A model generated the notes under the pieces. That model was not told the DNA's origin, made no database searches, and worked only from the letters and a program-made list of their open reading frames with translations. Shown piece after piece: positions 16,287 to 23,664 of a DNA stretch of 64,000 nt; within the stretch, counting starts at the first letter, position 1; each line of letters starts with the position of its first letter. The stretch lies in NCBI GenBank assembly GCA_944372345.1, contig CALVYT010000038.1:141068-205067 (forward strand), given 5' to 3'. The DNA comes from an uncultured Clostridia bacterium (GTDB taxonomy: Bacteria; Bacillota; Clostridia; Christensenellales; Pumilibacteraceae). The position numbers and the translations under genes were made by a program.

Positions 16287-17216
16287 ATGAATATGGGGTC
16301 TGTCGTGCTGAAAAGCGTTGCCGCCGTTGCGGCGGCGATCGTCATATTCACCGTTATGCCGTCTTCGCGGGTGGACGCGGAGGCGGCGGATCTGCGCGTA
16401 TATCTCGGAGGTTACGTTGTCAATATCGAACTGTATTCGGACGGACCTGCGGTGAGTGCGGCGGAAAAACTTTCTCGCAGCCGCAATCGGGAGAATACAG
16501 CGCTCACGGCGGGGGCGCGCGGAAGCATTGACGGGAACGGAACGCTTGCCGGAAGGTGCGGCAAATGCGGACAGGCGAACGGTGAAAACGCCGCTTATTC
16601 TTCCGCCGTGCGAAAGGATCCCCAAATATCTTTCAAAGACGGGCTTTCCGGGCTCGGGACAGTCACGTTCGAGTTGTCTGACGGCACATACCGCGCTCTC
16701 GGGCACGCGATAGCGGGCGATGACGGGAAAGATTACGCCGCCGCATACGGATATATCTACGAGGCGGCCGTAATAGGCGCGAAACTGCCGTCCGAAGCGG
16801 GGGCGGGGCGGCTTATCGGAAAACGTGCAGAAAACGAGCCCGTGGGGAATGTATTGGAAAACGACATATTCGGGCTGAGAGGAGAGCTGTTCCGCGCGGC
16901 AAAGGGCGAGGAGTGCGAAGTACTGCGCCACGACGAGGTGAAACTCGGCAAAGCCGTGATATATTCCACGGTAGGACGGGAAAAATGCGCGTATGACATA
17001 GAGATAGTCAAGGCGAGCCGGAAAAACGCGCCGTCTGAAAAGGGAATGGTCATAAAAGTGACGGACGAAGAACTGCTGCGCACGACGGGCGGCATCTTGC
17101 AGGGGATGAGCGGCAGCCCCATTGTGCAGGACGGTAAGCTCGCGGGTGCGATAACTCACGTTTTTACGGGAGATCCGACCCGCGGATACGGCGTTTTTGC
17201 CGAGTGGATGCTGTAA
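16287..17216 (+). CDS. spoIVB: SpoIVB-type signalling serine peptidase, apparently lacking the PDZ domain
   Basis: 309 residues, against about 420 for Bacillus SpoIVB. An N-terminal signal anchor (VAAVAAAIVIFTVM) precedes a short LGGYVVNIELYSDGPAV stretch. The S55 peptidase part is clear: GLGTVTFELSDGTYRALGH with His140, KGMVIKVTDEELL, GGILQGMSGSP with the nucleophile serine near residue 275, and ITHVFTGDPTRGYGVFAEWM. The PDZ domain expected between these parts is replaced by about 60 low-similarity residues containing CGKC (91-94). SpoIVB is secreted from the forespore and triggers sigma-K processing. spo0A, its usual neighbour, is absent. A GAATA/CATTACTA pair upstream loosely resembles a sigma-G promoter. 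Confidence 0.9.
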   Translation: MNMGSVVLKSVAAVAAAIVIFTVMPSSRVDAEAADLRVYLGGYVVNIELYSDGPAVSAAEKLSRSRNRENTALTAGARGSIDGNGTLAGRCGKCGQANGENAAYSSAVRKDPQISFKDGLSGLGTVTFELSDGTYRALGHAIAGDDGKDYAAAYGYIYEAAVIGAKLPSEAGAGRLIGKRAENEPVGNVLENDIFGLRGELFRAAKGEECEVLRHDEVKLGKAVIYSTVGREKCAYDIEIVKASRKNAPSEKGMVIKVTDEELLRTTGGILQGMSGSPIVQDGKLAGAITHVFTGDPTRGYGVFAEWML

Positions 17217-17285
17217 TATATACTATTACAGACATAATACATCAATAAAATGCATAAAAATCGCCAATAACGCATATTTTGCAAT

Positions 17286-17894
17286 ATGGCGTCGTTAAAT
17301 GCGAAATATTATTTTACGGCAAAGTCAGACGAACTTCGGCAGTTTATCCGTGCCAGAGCGGGCAGACTCGTATATTTCGCCTGTTTTCTCGTGCTCGGGC
17401 TCGTTATGGGCGTGCTGTCGTCGCTGAAACCGACGGACGCGCAGGAGGCTCTGGACAGCGTGAACGGAGGTATGTACGGTATGATAACGCAGGCGTCGTA
17501 TGCCGGATACATATTTCCGTTGCTCCTGTTTACGGCTTTGTCGATGTGCGTTATGTGTTTCGTCGGCAGATACGCGTATTCTCTCGTCGTCACGACGGGA
17601 TTCACGGTGGTAATGGGATTTTTCCAGGGGGCTACGACGGTGCTCGTGGTGAGGTCGTTCGGCGTGCTTGCGCTCCCGCTTGCCGTAGTATACGCGCTGC
17701 TGTCCGTCGCCACGGACATTATTTATTTCGCGCTGTTCGCCGTGCTTGCCGATATAGCGTCGGAAAAGCGTAAATACGGCTGTTCGACGCCGTTTCTCGC
17801 CGTTATGAAAACGGCAGTCTACGCGCTTGTGCCCGCAGTCATTGCGGTCATAGTCAAATCTTTGCTTACCATGCTGCTGTCATTCTTTCTCTGA
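17286..17894 (+). CDS. Uncharacterised polytopic membrane protein
   Basis: 202 residues. About 30 basic N-terminal residues (FTAKSDELRQFIRARAGR) precede five or six hydrophobic segments: VYFACFLVLGLVMGVL, AGYIFPLLLFTALSMCV, YSLVVTTGFTVVMGFF, LALPLAVVYALLSVA, IIYFALFAVLA and VYALVPAVIAVIVKSLL. Topology and the place after spoIVB recall SpoIIM-type integral membrane proteins, but I do not recognise a decisive motif. No clear Shine-Dalgarno; the upstream 70 bases are AT-rich. Followed at once by the hairpin in the carboxypeptidase leader. Confidence 0.75.
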   Translation: MASLNAKYYFTAKSDELRQFIRARAGRLVYFACFLVLGLVMGVLSSLKPTDAQEALDSVNGGMYGMITQASYAGYIFPLLLFTALSMCVMCFVGRYAYSLVVTTGFTVVMGFFQGATTVLVVRSFGVLALPLAVVYALLSVATDIIYFALFAVLADIASEKRKYGCSTPFLAVMKTAVYALVPAVIAVIVKSLLTMLLSFFL

Positions 17895-17918
17895 CGCGTC
17901 TGATTTACATAAATTTAC

Positions 17919-17952
17919 GCCTCCCGCGCATAATGTGCGTGGAGGCACTTTT
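17919..17952 (+). terminator. Terminator-like hairpin whose right arm contains the next gene's Shine-Dalgarno
   Basis: Stem 17919-17930 with 17936-17946 (one bulged C), loop of five, then ACTTTTTTAT running into the ATG at 17957. The right arm ends GGAGGC, and this GGAGG (17941-17945) is the only Shine-Dalgarno for the carboxypeptidase. It may be a terminator of the upstream gene, a translational switch, or both. Confidence 0.7.
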
Positions 17953-17956
17953 TTAT

Positions 17957-19117
17957 ATGAAAAAAAGATTAGGTATATCCGTCGCGCTCATGCTCGTTGC
18001 CGCGGCGCTGATAGTTTGTTCCGTTCCCGCGGTCACGGCGAGCGCCGCCGCTCCCGCGCCCGAACTTGCTTCTCCGTCGTTCATACTCACCGAGGCGGAG
18101 ACGGGAACGGTGCTTTGCGAGCACAACGCCCGCGAGCACAGACCGATAGCGAGCATGGTGAAAATAATGACGCTGTTGCTCACGTTTGAAAATATCGGGT
18201 CGGGCGCGCTTTCCGAGACCGAAATGATAACCGCGAGCGAAAACGCGGCGTCTATGGGCGGCAGTCAGGCGTATCTCGACGCGCACGCCGAGTACGAGGT
18301 CGGGGAGCTGATAAAAAGCGTTGCGGTAGCGTCCGCAAACGATTCCTGCGTGGCTCTTGCGGAGAGAATAAGCGGGAGCGTGGACGGATTCGTCGCGGAG
18401 ATGAATGAAAAAGCAAAGCGGCTCGGTATGGAGGATACCCATTTCGTGAACTGCACGGGACTGCCCGCGCCCAATCAGTATTCGTGCGCGCGCGACGCGG
18501 CGGTAATGTTCGGAGAACTGATCAGGTATGACGGATTTTTCGGGTATTCGGGGGTGTGGATGTTCGATTTTGCGCATCCGTCCGGCAGAAAGACCGCGCT
18601 GACTAATACGAATAAGATGATAAGGTCTTACGAGGGCTGCGACGGCGGCAAGACGGGATTCACGAACGAAGCCCGGTATTGCCTGAGTGCGACGGCAAAA
18701 CGCGGAGATACGCGGCTCGTCGGAGTGATCGCGGGCGCGGAGTCCTCAGCGAAGCGCAATGCCGAAATGGCGGAGCTTTTCGATTACGGGTTTGCCAATT
18801 ACGAAGTGAAGCAGGTCATTTTCGGCGGGGCGGAAACGGACGTACGCTACGAAGCCGAAGGCTCCCGTGAAGGTTCGGTCGGGCTTGCTCCCGCGAGCGA
18901 CGGATTTTATCTTTCCGAGCGCGGCGAGGGCGGAGAGATCGGATACCGCGTCGAACTGAACGAGCTTAAGTTGCCGATAGCGAAGGGCGCCTCGGCGGGC
19001 AGGATATACGCGACGGTCGGCGGCAGGACGGTTGCTGAAAGCGAACTCGTCACGACGGGCGAACTGAACGAAAAGACTTATCTCGACGTATTGAAAGATA
19101 TTCTCGACAGGATGTGA
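17957..19117 (+). CDS. D-alanyl-D-alanine carboxypeptidase (penicillin-binding protein 5/DacB family)
   Basis: 386 residues with a signal peptide (LGISVALMLVAAALIVCSVPAVTASA). The serine-peptidase motifs are SMVK (Ser66-Lys69), SAN (126-128) and KTG (232-234). It trims the terminal D-Ala of peptidoglycan stem peptides outside the membrane. A C-terminal beta-rich domain of the PBP5 type follows (about 275-375). The start ATG at 17957 is 11 bases after the hairpin-embedded GGAGG. Location next to spoIVB suggests a spore-cortex role (as for DacB in Bacillus), but this is inference; a second paralogue is at 22755. Confidence 0.92.
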   Translation: MKKRLGISVALMLVAAALIVCSVPAVTASAAAPAPELASPSFILTEAETGTVLCEHNAREHRPIASMVKIMTLLLTFENIGSGALSETEMITASENAASMGGSQAYLDAHAEYEVGELIKSVAVASANDSCVALAERISGSVDGFVAEMNEKAKRLGMEDTHFVNCTGLPAPNQYSCARDAAVMFGELIRYDGFFGYSGVWMFDFAHPSGRKTALTNTNKMIRSYEGCDGGKTGFTNEARYCLSATAKRGDTRLVGVIAGAESSAKRNAEMAELFDYGFANYEVKQVIFGGAETDVRYEAEGSREGSVGLAPASDGFYLSERGEGGEIGYRVELNELKLPIAKGASAGRIYATVGGRTVAESELVTTGELNEKTYLDVLKDILDRM

Positions 19118-19222
19118 ATATGGCGGAGCGGGATAACGGCGAAGAACGCGCGATGTCTCCTCACGATCCGCGCACGGCGGGTCGGATTACGGAACGCATC
19201 GTAAGGGGCGGATATTGAAACG

Positions 19223-19260
19223 GCGGGCGCGTCGCAGGATGACCTGCACGGCGCGCCCGC
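19223..19260. other. GC-rich hairpin
   Basis: Two stacked stems: 19223-19231 with 19252-19260 (9 bp) and 19234-19238 with 19243-19247 (5 bp). It lies between the carboxypeptidase and the real terminator at 19274. A possible 32-codon frame at 19120-19218 precedes it, but nothing supports that as a gene. It may protect the mRNA 3' end. Confidence 0.5.
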
Positions 19261-19273
19261 TCTATGCCTTACG

Positions 19274-19301
19274 CCGCGGCGCAAGTGCGCCGCGGTTTTT
19301 T
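19274..19301 (+). terminator. Strong terminator after the carboxypeptidase gene
   Basis: A perfect 9-bp stem (19274-19282 with 19287-19295), AAGT loop and six T. It ends the transcript of the upstream gene, 39 bases before the next promoter. Confidence 0.9.
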
Positions 19302-19339
19302 GCTTTCGCCATAATTCGCGGCGGCGGACGTCAAAGCGG

Positions 19340-19368
19340 TTGACTATCGGGAAATAAAATGTTATACT
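19340..19368 (+). promoter_or_regulatory. Promoter of the site-2 protease gene
   Basis: TTGACT (19340-19345), 17-base spacer, TATACT (19363-19368). The predicted start at about 19375 gives a leader of about 37 bases with AGGAGA before the TTG start. Confidence 0.85.
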
Positions 19369-19411
19369 TACTTTCACGGATGCGAAAGACCTATACGGCA
19401 GGAGAAGATAA

Positions 19412-20188
19412 TTGTATTTCGTAATCAATATCTGGAATGATATGGGACCCGCTTTTGCCGCGATAGCGCTTATTGCGTTTTTACTTGCGGTGTATTTCGC
19501 GATAGTCCCTCACGAGATCGCCCACGGGCTTGCCGCAAAGTGGAACGGCGATCTTACCGCGCAGGTCAACGGCAGGCTGACGCTCAATCCCGTCGCGCAT
19601 TTCGACCCGATAGGTTTCGTTATGCTGCTCGTGATGGGATTCGGCTATGCCAAACCCGTTCCGGTAAATCCGTATAACTTCAAAGTGCCGCGCCGCGGGC
19701 TGTTTATGACGGCGATCGCCGGAGTGACTTATAATTTCGCCGCAATGGTAGTCGGCTGTCTGTTCTATGCGCTCTTTTTGAAGATCGGATCTTTCGGCGA
19801 CAGTGCGGTCGGAGAGTATTTTTACGCATTCTTTTTATGGTTTTTTCAATTGACGGCGTCGATTAACGTCATGCTCCTGCTTTTCAACATAATTCCGCTC
19901 GGACCGCTCGACGGCTTTAAGATCATAGAAGCATACGCGCGGCGCGACAATAAATTCATAGATTTTCTGCGCCGCTACGGCAATTATATCCTTGTCGCGC
20001 TGTTCGTGCTGCATATCGCGGTCTATTATATTTCCGCATATGTCGCCGCGGCCGAATGGCTGCGCTATATCGACATTCTCGGGCTGTATCTTGATTACGG
20101 CACTATCGGAGTGGCGGGAAGCGTGCAGCAGCTGTTCAATCTGATGTTCGGGCTCAATGTGTCGGGCTGGACGATGTGGGGGATATGA
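19412..20188 (+). CDS. Site-2 protease family (M50) integral membrane metalloprotease
   Basis: 258 residues, mostly membrane helices. The zinc site HEIAH (around residues 34-38) and a second motif LGPLDGFKI, which supplies the third zinc ligand aspartate, mark it as an M50 intramembrane protease. Small M50 proteins of this type often lie beside scpA-scpB in Clostridia; the substrate is unknown. The start is a TTG at 19412, chosen because AGGAGAAG stands at the right distance and no ATG serves. Confidence 0.9.
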   Translation: MYFVINIWNDMGPAFAAIALIAFLLAVYFAIVPHEIAHGLAAKWNGDLTAQVNGRLTLNPVAHFDPIGFVMLLVMGFGYAKPVPVNPYNFKVPRRGLFMTAIAGVTYNFAAMVVGCLFYALFLKIGSFGDSAVGEYFYAFFLWFFQLTASINVMLLLFNIIPLGPLDGFKIIEAYARRDNKFIDFLRRYGNYILVALFVLHIAVYYISAYVAAAEWLRYIDILGLYLDYGTIGVAGSVQQLFNLMFGLNVSGWTMWGI

Positions 20189-20240
20189 CGTCGGCATCGT
20201 GATTTAGAAGATACGGAGCGCGCGTTTCGCGCGACAGGTA

Positions 20241-21050
20241 ATGGACGAAGAAGAAGTAAAAGACTACGAACTCGACGAGGATGCGCTGGAAGAAGAAAGC
20301 GGATACCGCGTCAAACTCGATTCATTCGAGGGGCCGCTCGACCTGCTCCTCCATCTGATCAAGCGGTCGAAGATCCGGATATGCGATATTTTCGTTTCGG
20401 ATATCACCGGGCAGTTTCTCGAATTCATCGAGCGTGATATTGACAGCGTGGATATTGATAAAGCCTCCGAGTTTTTCGGAATGGCGGCATATCTGCTCGA
20501 GATCAAGGCGAAAGCGCTGCTCCCGAAACCGGAAACTCCGCAGGGAGAGACGGAAGAGGACGACGGCAGCGAACTCATACGCAGGCTGGAAGAATACGAG
20601 CTGTATAAAGCAGAAACGGAAAAACTCAAAGCCCGCGAGACCGTGGATACGTTCTCACGCGCTCCGGATATGAGCGTCGGAGACGAGCGCACTGTGCTTC
20701 GCGATATGACGATGGACGGACTTTACGAGGCGCTGCGCAAGATATTCGAAAGGGCGGAGCGGCGTTCGCTCGACAAGACGCCCAAGGAGATCGTCCGCGA
20801 CCCGTTCACCGTCGAGGAGAAGCAGGTGTTCATCCGCCGCACTCTCGACGAGCGCGACAGCGTGCATTTCGACGAGCTGTTCGGAGAGGACGCGACGAAG
20901 AGCGAAGTGATAACGACCTTTCAGGCGCTGCTCGAACTGATGAAACTGCAATTTCTGACTGCTCGGCAGGAGGAAGTTTTCGGCGATATTTATCTCGTGA
21001 AGATACATACGGAGGACAATCGGTCCGCCGCCGAAACGGCGGGGAGCTGA
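20241..21050 (+). CDS. scpA: Segregation and condensation protein A
   Basis: 269 residues. The kleisin partner of SMC and ScpB in chromosome condensation. The N-terminal YRVKLDSFEGPLDLLLHLI is the family signature, followed by a helical ITGQFLEFIE and a C-terminal winged helix (VITTFQALLELMKLQFL). The acidic N-terminal 15 residues are a lineage extension. A short GCGCGCG/CGCGCG hairpin (about 20219-20232) precedes the ATG. scpB follows after 8 bases. Confidence 0.96.
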   Translation: MDEEEVKDYELDEDALEEESGYRVKLDSFEGPLDLLLHLIKRSKIRICDIFVSDITGQFLEFIERDIDSVDIDKASEFFGMAAYLLEIKAKALLPKPETPQGETEEDDGSELIRRLEEYELYKAETEKLKARETVDTFSRAPDMSVGDERTVLRDMTMDGLYEALRKIFERAERRSLDKTPKEIVRDPFTVEEKQVFIRRTLDERDSVHFDELFGEDATKSEVITTFQALLELMKLQFLTARQEEVFGDIYLVKIHTEDNRSAAETAGS

Positions 21051-21058
21051 TATTTGTT

Positions 21059-21775
21059 ATGGATATAGAAAAGATCGACAATGTGCTCGAATCGCTGCTC
21101 TTCCTTTCGGGAGAGCCGCTCAAAGCGGAAACGATAGCGGAAACGCTCGATTTGCAGAAGAGCGAGATCAAGGCCGCGGTCTCGCGGCTCAAAAAGAAGT
21201 ACGGCGGCAAATGCGGCATCCATCTTCTCGAATACAACGGAAAGCTGCAATTCGGGACTAATCCCGCTTATAAGGACGAAGTCGCGGCGGTGCTCAACCC
21301 CATACGCGAAAAGGAGCTTTCCAAAGCCACCCTCGAAACGATAGCCATCGTCGCATACAAACAGCCGGTGACCAAGCTGGAAGTGGAATCCATACGCGGC
21401 GTCAACTGCGACTATACTATGCAGACGCTGCTTTCGCTCGGTCTGATAGAAGTCGTGGGGCGCAAAGAGGCGATAGGCAATCCGAAGCTGTACGGCACTA
21501 CGGACGAGTTCCTCAAACGGTTCAGACTGGAAAGCATAGACAAACTGCCCGATTATGACGACCTGATCCGCAGCATAGAAGAACTGAAAAGCAGACAGGT
21601 GGAAAGCGACAGCCTTTACAACGAGTTCGAGATACCCGACGAACAGCCTCCCGAGTTTCTGCAGGGCGAAGAGGTGGAGAAAGTGGAACTCCCGCTCGAA
21701 GCCGCGGCGACGCTCACTCCCGCGGCGGAAGAAGAGAGCAAGGAGCCGCCGCAGCAAAAAGAGCAGCCTCAATAA
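21059..21775 (+). CDS. scpB: Segregation and condensation protein B
   Basis: 238 residues. Two winged-helix domains (about residues 1-85 and 86-165) with NVLESLLFLSGEPL and IAIVAYKQPVTKLEVESIRG, the strongest ScpB signature, then GRKEAIGNPKLYGTT. The C-terminal 60 residues are an acidic, Pro/Gln-rich tail that is probably disordered. It completes the SMC-ScpAB condensin; smc itself is not in this window. Confidence 0.96.
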   Translation: MDIEKIDNVLESLLFLSGEPLKAETIAETLDLQKSEIKAAVSRLKKKYGGKCGIHLLEYNGKLQFGTNPAYKDEVAAVLNPIREKELSKATLETIAIVAYKQPVTKLEVESIRGVNCDYTMQTLLSLGLIEVVGRKEAIGNPKLYGTTDEFLKRFRLESIDKLPDYDDLIRSIEELKSRQVESDSLYNEFEIPDEQPPEFLQGEEVEKVELPLEAAATLTPAAEEESKEPPQQKEQPQ

Positions 21776-21804
21776 GATATTAAATTAAATATGATAAATT
21801 CCGT

Positions 21805-21839
21805 AAAAACCGGCACACTAAACGTATGTCGGTTTTTTT
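21805..21839 (+). terminator. Terminator after scpB overlapping the next gene's upstream start codon
   Basis: Stem 21805-21818 with 21824-21837 (one G-T pair, one A/C mismatch), loop TAAAC, tail of seven T (21833-21839). The ATG at 21826 lies inside the right arm. Confidence 0.75.
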
Positions 21840-22413
21840 GACTGTCGCGGTGATAGTTATTTCCGCGCTTTGCGGAGAATGGCGTATGAGCGTGCGTTTT
21901 TACGCCGACTTGCTCGCCAACGAAGCGAGAGCGGAAATATATGTGTTCGGGCTCAGCGTAAAGCGCGTGCGGCTGGCGTTCGGCGGATTTTCTTTCGTCG
22001 CGGGCTGTTTGTGGATAGAAGTCAACGGAGAGCGCAAGGGGATCGCCGTTGGAAAAGGCGGCGACGGGATAACGAAATATATGAAGAACCCGTTCGCGCG
22101 GTCGGTGGACGTGAAATACCTGCGCGCAGACGCGCTCATAGGCGCGGACGGATTCGATTTTGTAACGGCGGTCGCCGTATATGCGGCGCGGCTCGCCGCG
22201 GACGTCGCGGTCGGTCTGCTGCGGGGTATGCAGCAGGCGGCGTTCGAGCGGCATATAATGCCCGTATTCGGAAAAAACAGCGCGAAGATAAGCCTGTTCG
22301 GCATAATCTGCGCCGTTCCGGCAAATATTATATCCGGGTTCGCTGCCGCCGCGATAAAGAAAGCGCGCGTCGGGCAGACGGCACGGAGGGCAAAAAGTGA
22401 TATTAGGCGATGA
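21826..22413 (+). CDS. DUF2953 (YtfI)-like membrane-anchored protein
   Basis: 195 residues if started at 21826. A hydrophobic N-terminal segment (VFLTVAVIVISALCGEW) is followed by a beta-rich region and a C-terminal helix (SLFGIICAVPANIISGFAAA). Size, topology and the position directly before ytfJ match the YtfI/DUF2953 family of unknown function. The start is ambiguous: 21826 sits in the scpB terminator and has no Shine-Dalgarno, whereas an in-frame ATG at 21886 has GGAGA at good spacing but removes the membrane segment typical of the family. The end overlaps ytfJ by 17 bases. Confidence 0.75.
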   Translation: MSVFLTVAVIVISALCGEWRMSVRFYADLLANEARAEIYVFGLSVKRVRLAFGGFSFVAGCLWIEVNGERKGIAVGKGGDGITKYMKNPFARSVDVKYLRADALIGADGFDFVTAVAVYAARLAADVAVGLLRGMQQAAFERHIMPVFGKNSAKISLFGIICAVPANIISGFAAAAIKKARVGQTARRAKSDIRR

Positions 22414-22777
22414 ACGTAAACCCGTGGAAAGGGTGGTGGAGACCGCGTTTGCCGGAGTGAAAAGGCTGATAGACGCGGATACCGTGATGGGCAAGCCGAT
22501 GGAGCTTGACGACGGAACGTGCGTGATCCCCGTGAGCAGGGTCACTATGGGCATGCTGACGGGAGGGGGAGAATACGACGGACAGCCGCGTTCTGAATAC
22601 CCGTTCGCGGGCGGCAGCGGAATGGGCGCGAGCGTCGTTCCGATAGGCTTTCTCGTGAGAAAAAACGGCAGTTTCAAAGTGGTGCGTATGTCGGAAAGCA
22701 CATTGCTTGAAAAGGCGCTTTCCGTCCTGCCCGATATTACGGAGGCGATAGCGGATGCGGCTGCCTGCAAGAAATAG
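22397..22777 (+). CDS. ytfJ: GerW-family sporulation protein YtfJ
   Basis: 126 residues. The conserved core VIPVSRVTMGMLTGGGEY and the Gly-rich GGSGMGASVVPIGFLV are hallmarks of YtfJ/GerW, needed for spore germination responses in Bacillus. The start is GTG at 22397 with GGAGGG seven bases upstream. It overlaps both neighbours (DUF2953-like and carboxypeptidase), so the three genes form one unit, as in other spore formers. Confidence 0.93.
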   Translation: MILGDERKPVERVVETAFAGVKRLIDADTVMGKPMELDDGTCVIPVSRVTMGMLTGGGEYDGQPRSEYPFAGGSGMGASVVPIGFLVRKNGSFKVVRMSESTLLEKALSVLPDITEAIADAAACKK

Positions 22778-23591
22778 AACGCCGCTGTACGCGTCGCTGT
22801 TGTGCGCGCTCATACTTGTCGCTTTCGTAGCGCCGCGTTTTTCCGCACTGCGGGCGGAGGCGTACTCCACGAGCGCGCGCTGCGCGATAGTCGTCGACGC
22901 AACCGACGGGCGGGCGCTTTACGTCAAAAACGCGGACGAAAAACGTCCTATAGCGAGCACGACGAAAATACTGACGGCGATAACCGTTATCGAAAATACC
23001 GAGGATCTCGAACGCGTCGTGACTGTCCCCGATGAAGCGGTGGGCGTCGAGGGCAGTTCGATATATCTCCGCAAGGGAGAACGGATGAGGATCATAGATC
23101 TTCTGTACGGGCTTATGCTGCGTTCGGGAAACGACAGCGCGGAAGCGCTCGCTATCCTGACGTCGGGCAGTGTCGGCAGGTTCGTATTATTGATGAACAA
23201 GACGGCAAGGCGTGCGGGGGCGGCGGATTCGCATTTCGCCAATCCGCACGGACTGCCGTGTGAAGATCATTATTCGACCGCGCGCGACCTTGCTCTCATA
23301 TCAGCATATGCCATGCGTGACGTGACGTTCCGCAAGATCGTTTCTTCTAAGTCGTATACGTTTACCGAGGAAGGAGATACGGAACGGCGCACGTTCGTGA
23401 ACAAGAACAAAATACTTTCCATGCTCGAAGGCGGCAGCGGACTGAAAACGGGCTATACGAAAGAAGCTGGCAGATGTCTCGTTGCGTCCGCCGAAAGAGA
23501 TGGGAGGGAAATAATATGCGTGGTCCTCGACTGCGGTCCTATGTTCGAGGAATGCTGCTCGATGATAAACGAGGCGTTCGCGGCGTCGTAA
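22755..23591 (+). CDS. dacF: D-alanyl-D-alanine carboxypeptidase (DacF-like)
   Basis: 278 residues, shorter than the 17957 paralogue because the C-terminal beta domain is missing. A signal peptide (SLLCALILVAFVAPRFSALRA) is followed by STTK (Ser68-Lys71), SGN (124-126) and KTG (231-233). It removes terminal D-Ala from peptidoglycan. Coupling to ytfJ supports a sporulation role like DacF, which regulates forespore wall cross-linking; the symbol is assigned by context and is less certain than the family. Confidence 0.88.
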   Translation: MRLPARNRTPLYASLLCALILVAFVAPRFSALRAEAYSTSARCAIVVDATDGRALYVKNADEKRPIASTTKILTAITVIENTEDLERVVTVPDEAVGVEGSSIYLRKGERMRIIDLLYGLMLRSGNDSAEALAILTSGSVGRFVLLMNKTARRAGAADSHFANPHGLPCEDHYSTARDLALISAYAMRDVTFRKIVSSKSYTFTEEGDTERRTFVNKNKILSMLEGGSGLKTGYTKEAGRCLVASAERDGREIICVVLDCGPMFEECCSMINEAFAAS

Positions 23592-23626
23592 AAACGCGGC
23601 TATGCGGAATAACCGCGTTTATCGGC

Positions 23627-23655
23627 TTGATTTTTCTCCGTTTATCCGTTATAAT
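23627..23655 (+). promoter_or_regulatory. Promoter of rluB, nearly leaderless
   Basis: TTGATT (23627-23632), 17-base spacer, perfect TATAAT (23650-23655). The predicted start at about 23662 lies only about three bases before the ATG at 23665. Confidence 0.8.
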
Positions 23656-23664
23656 GAAGTTATT

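Noticed and set aside
15858..17159. Minus-strand frame covering the recN-spoIVB gap and spoIVB
   Set aside because: Most of it mirrors spoIVB; the part over the gap has no conserved sequence and crosses a strong terminator.
19120..19218. 32-codon frame after the carboxypeptidase gene
   Set aside because: No Shine-Dalgarno at proper spacing, no recognisable sequence, and hairpins follow directly. More likely a 3' untranslated region.
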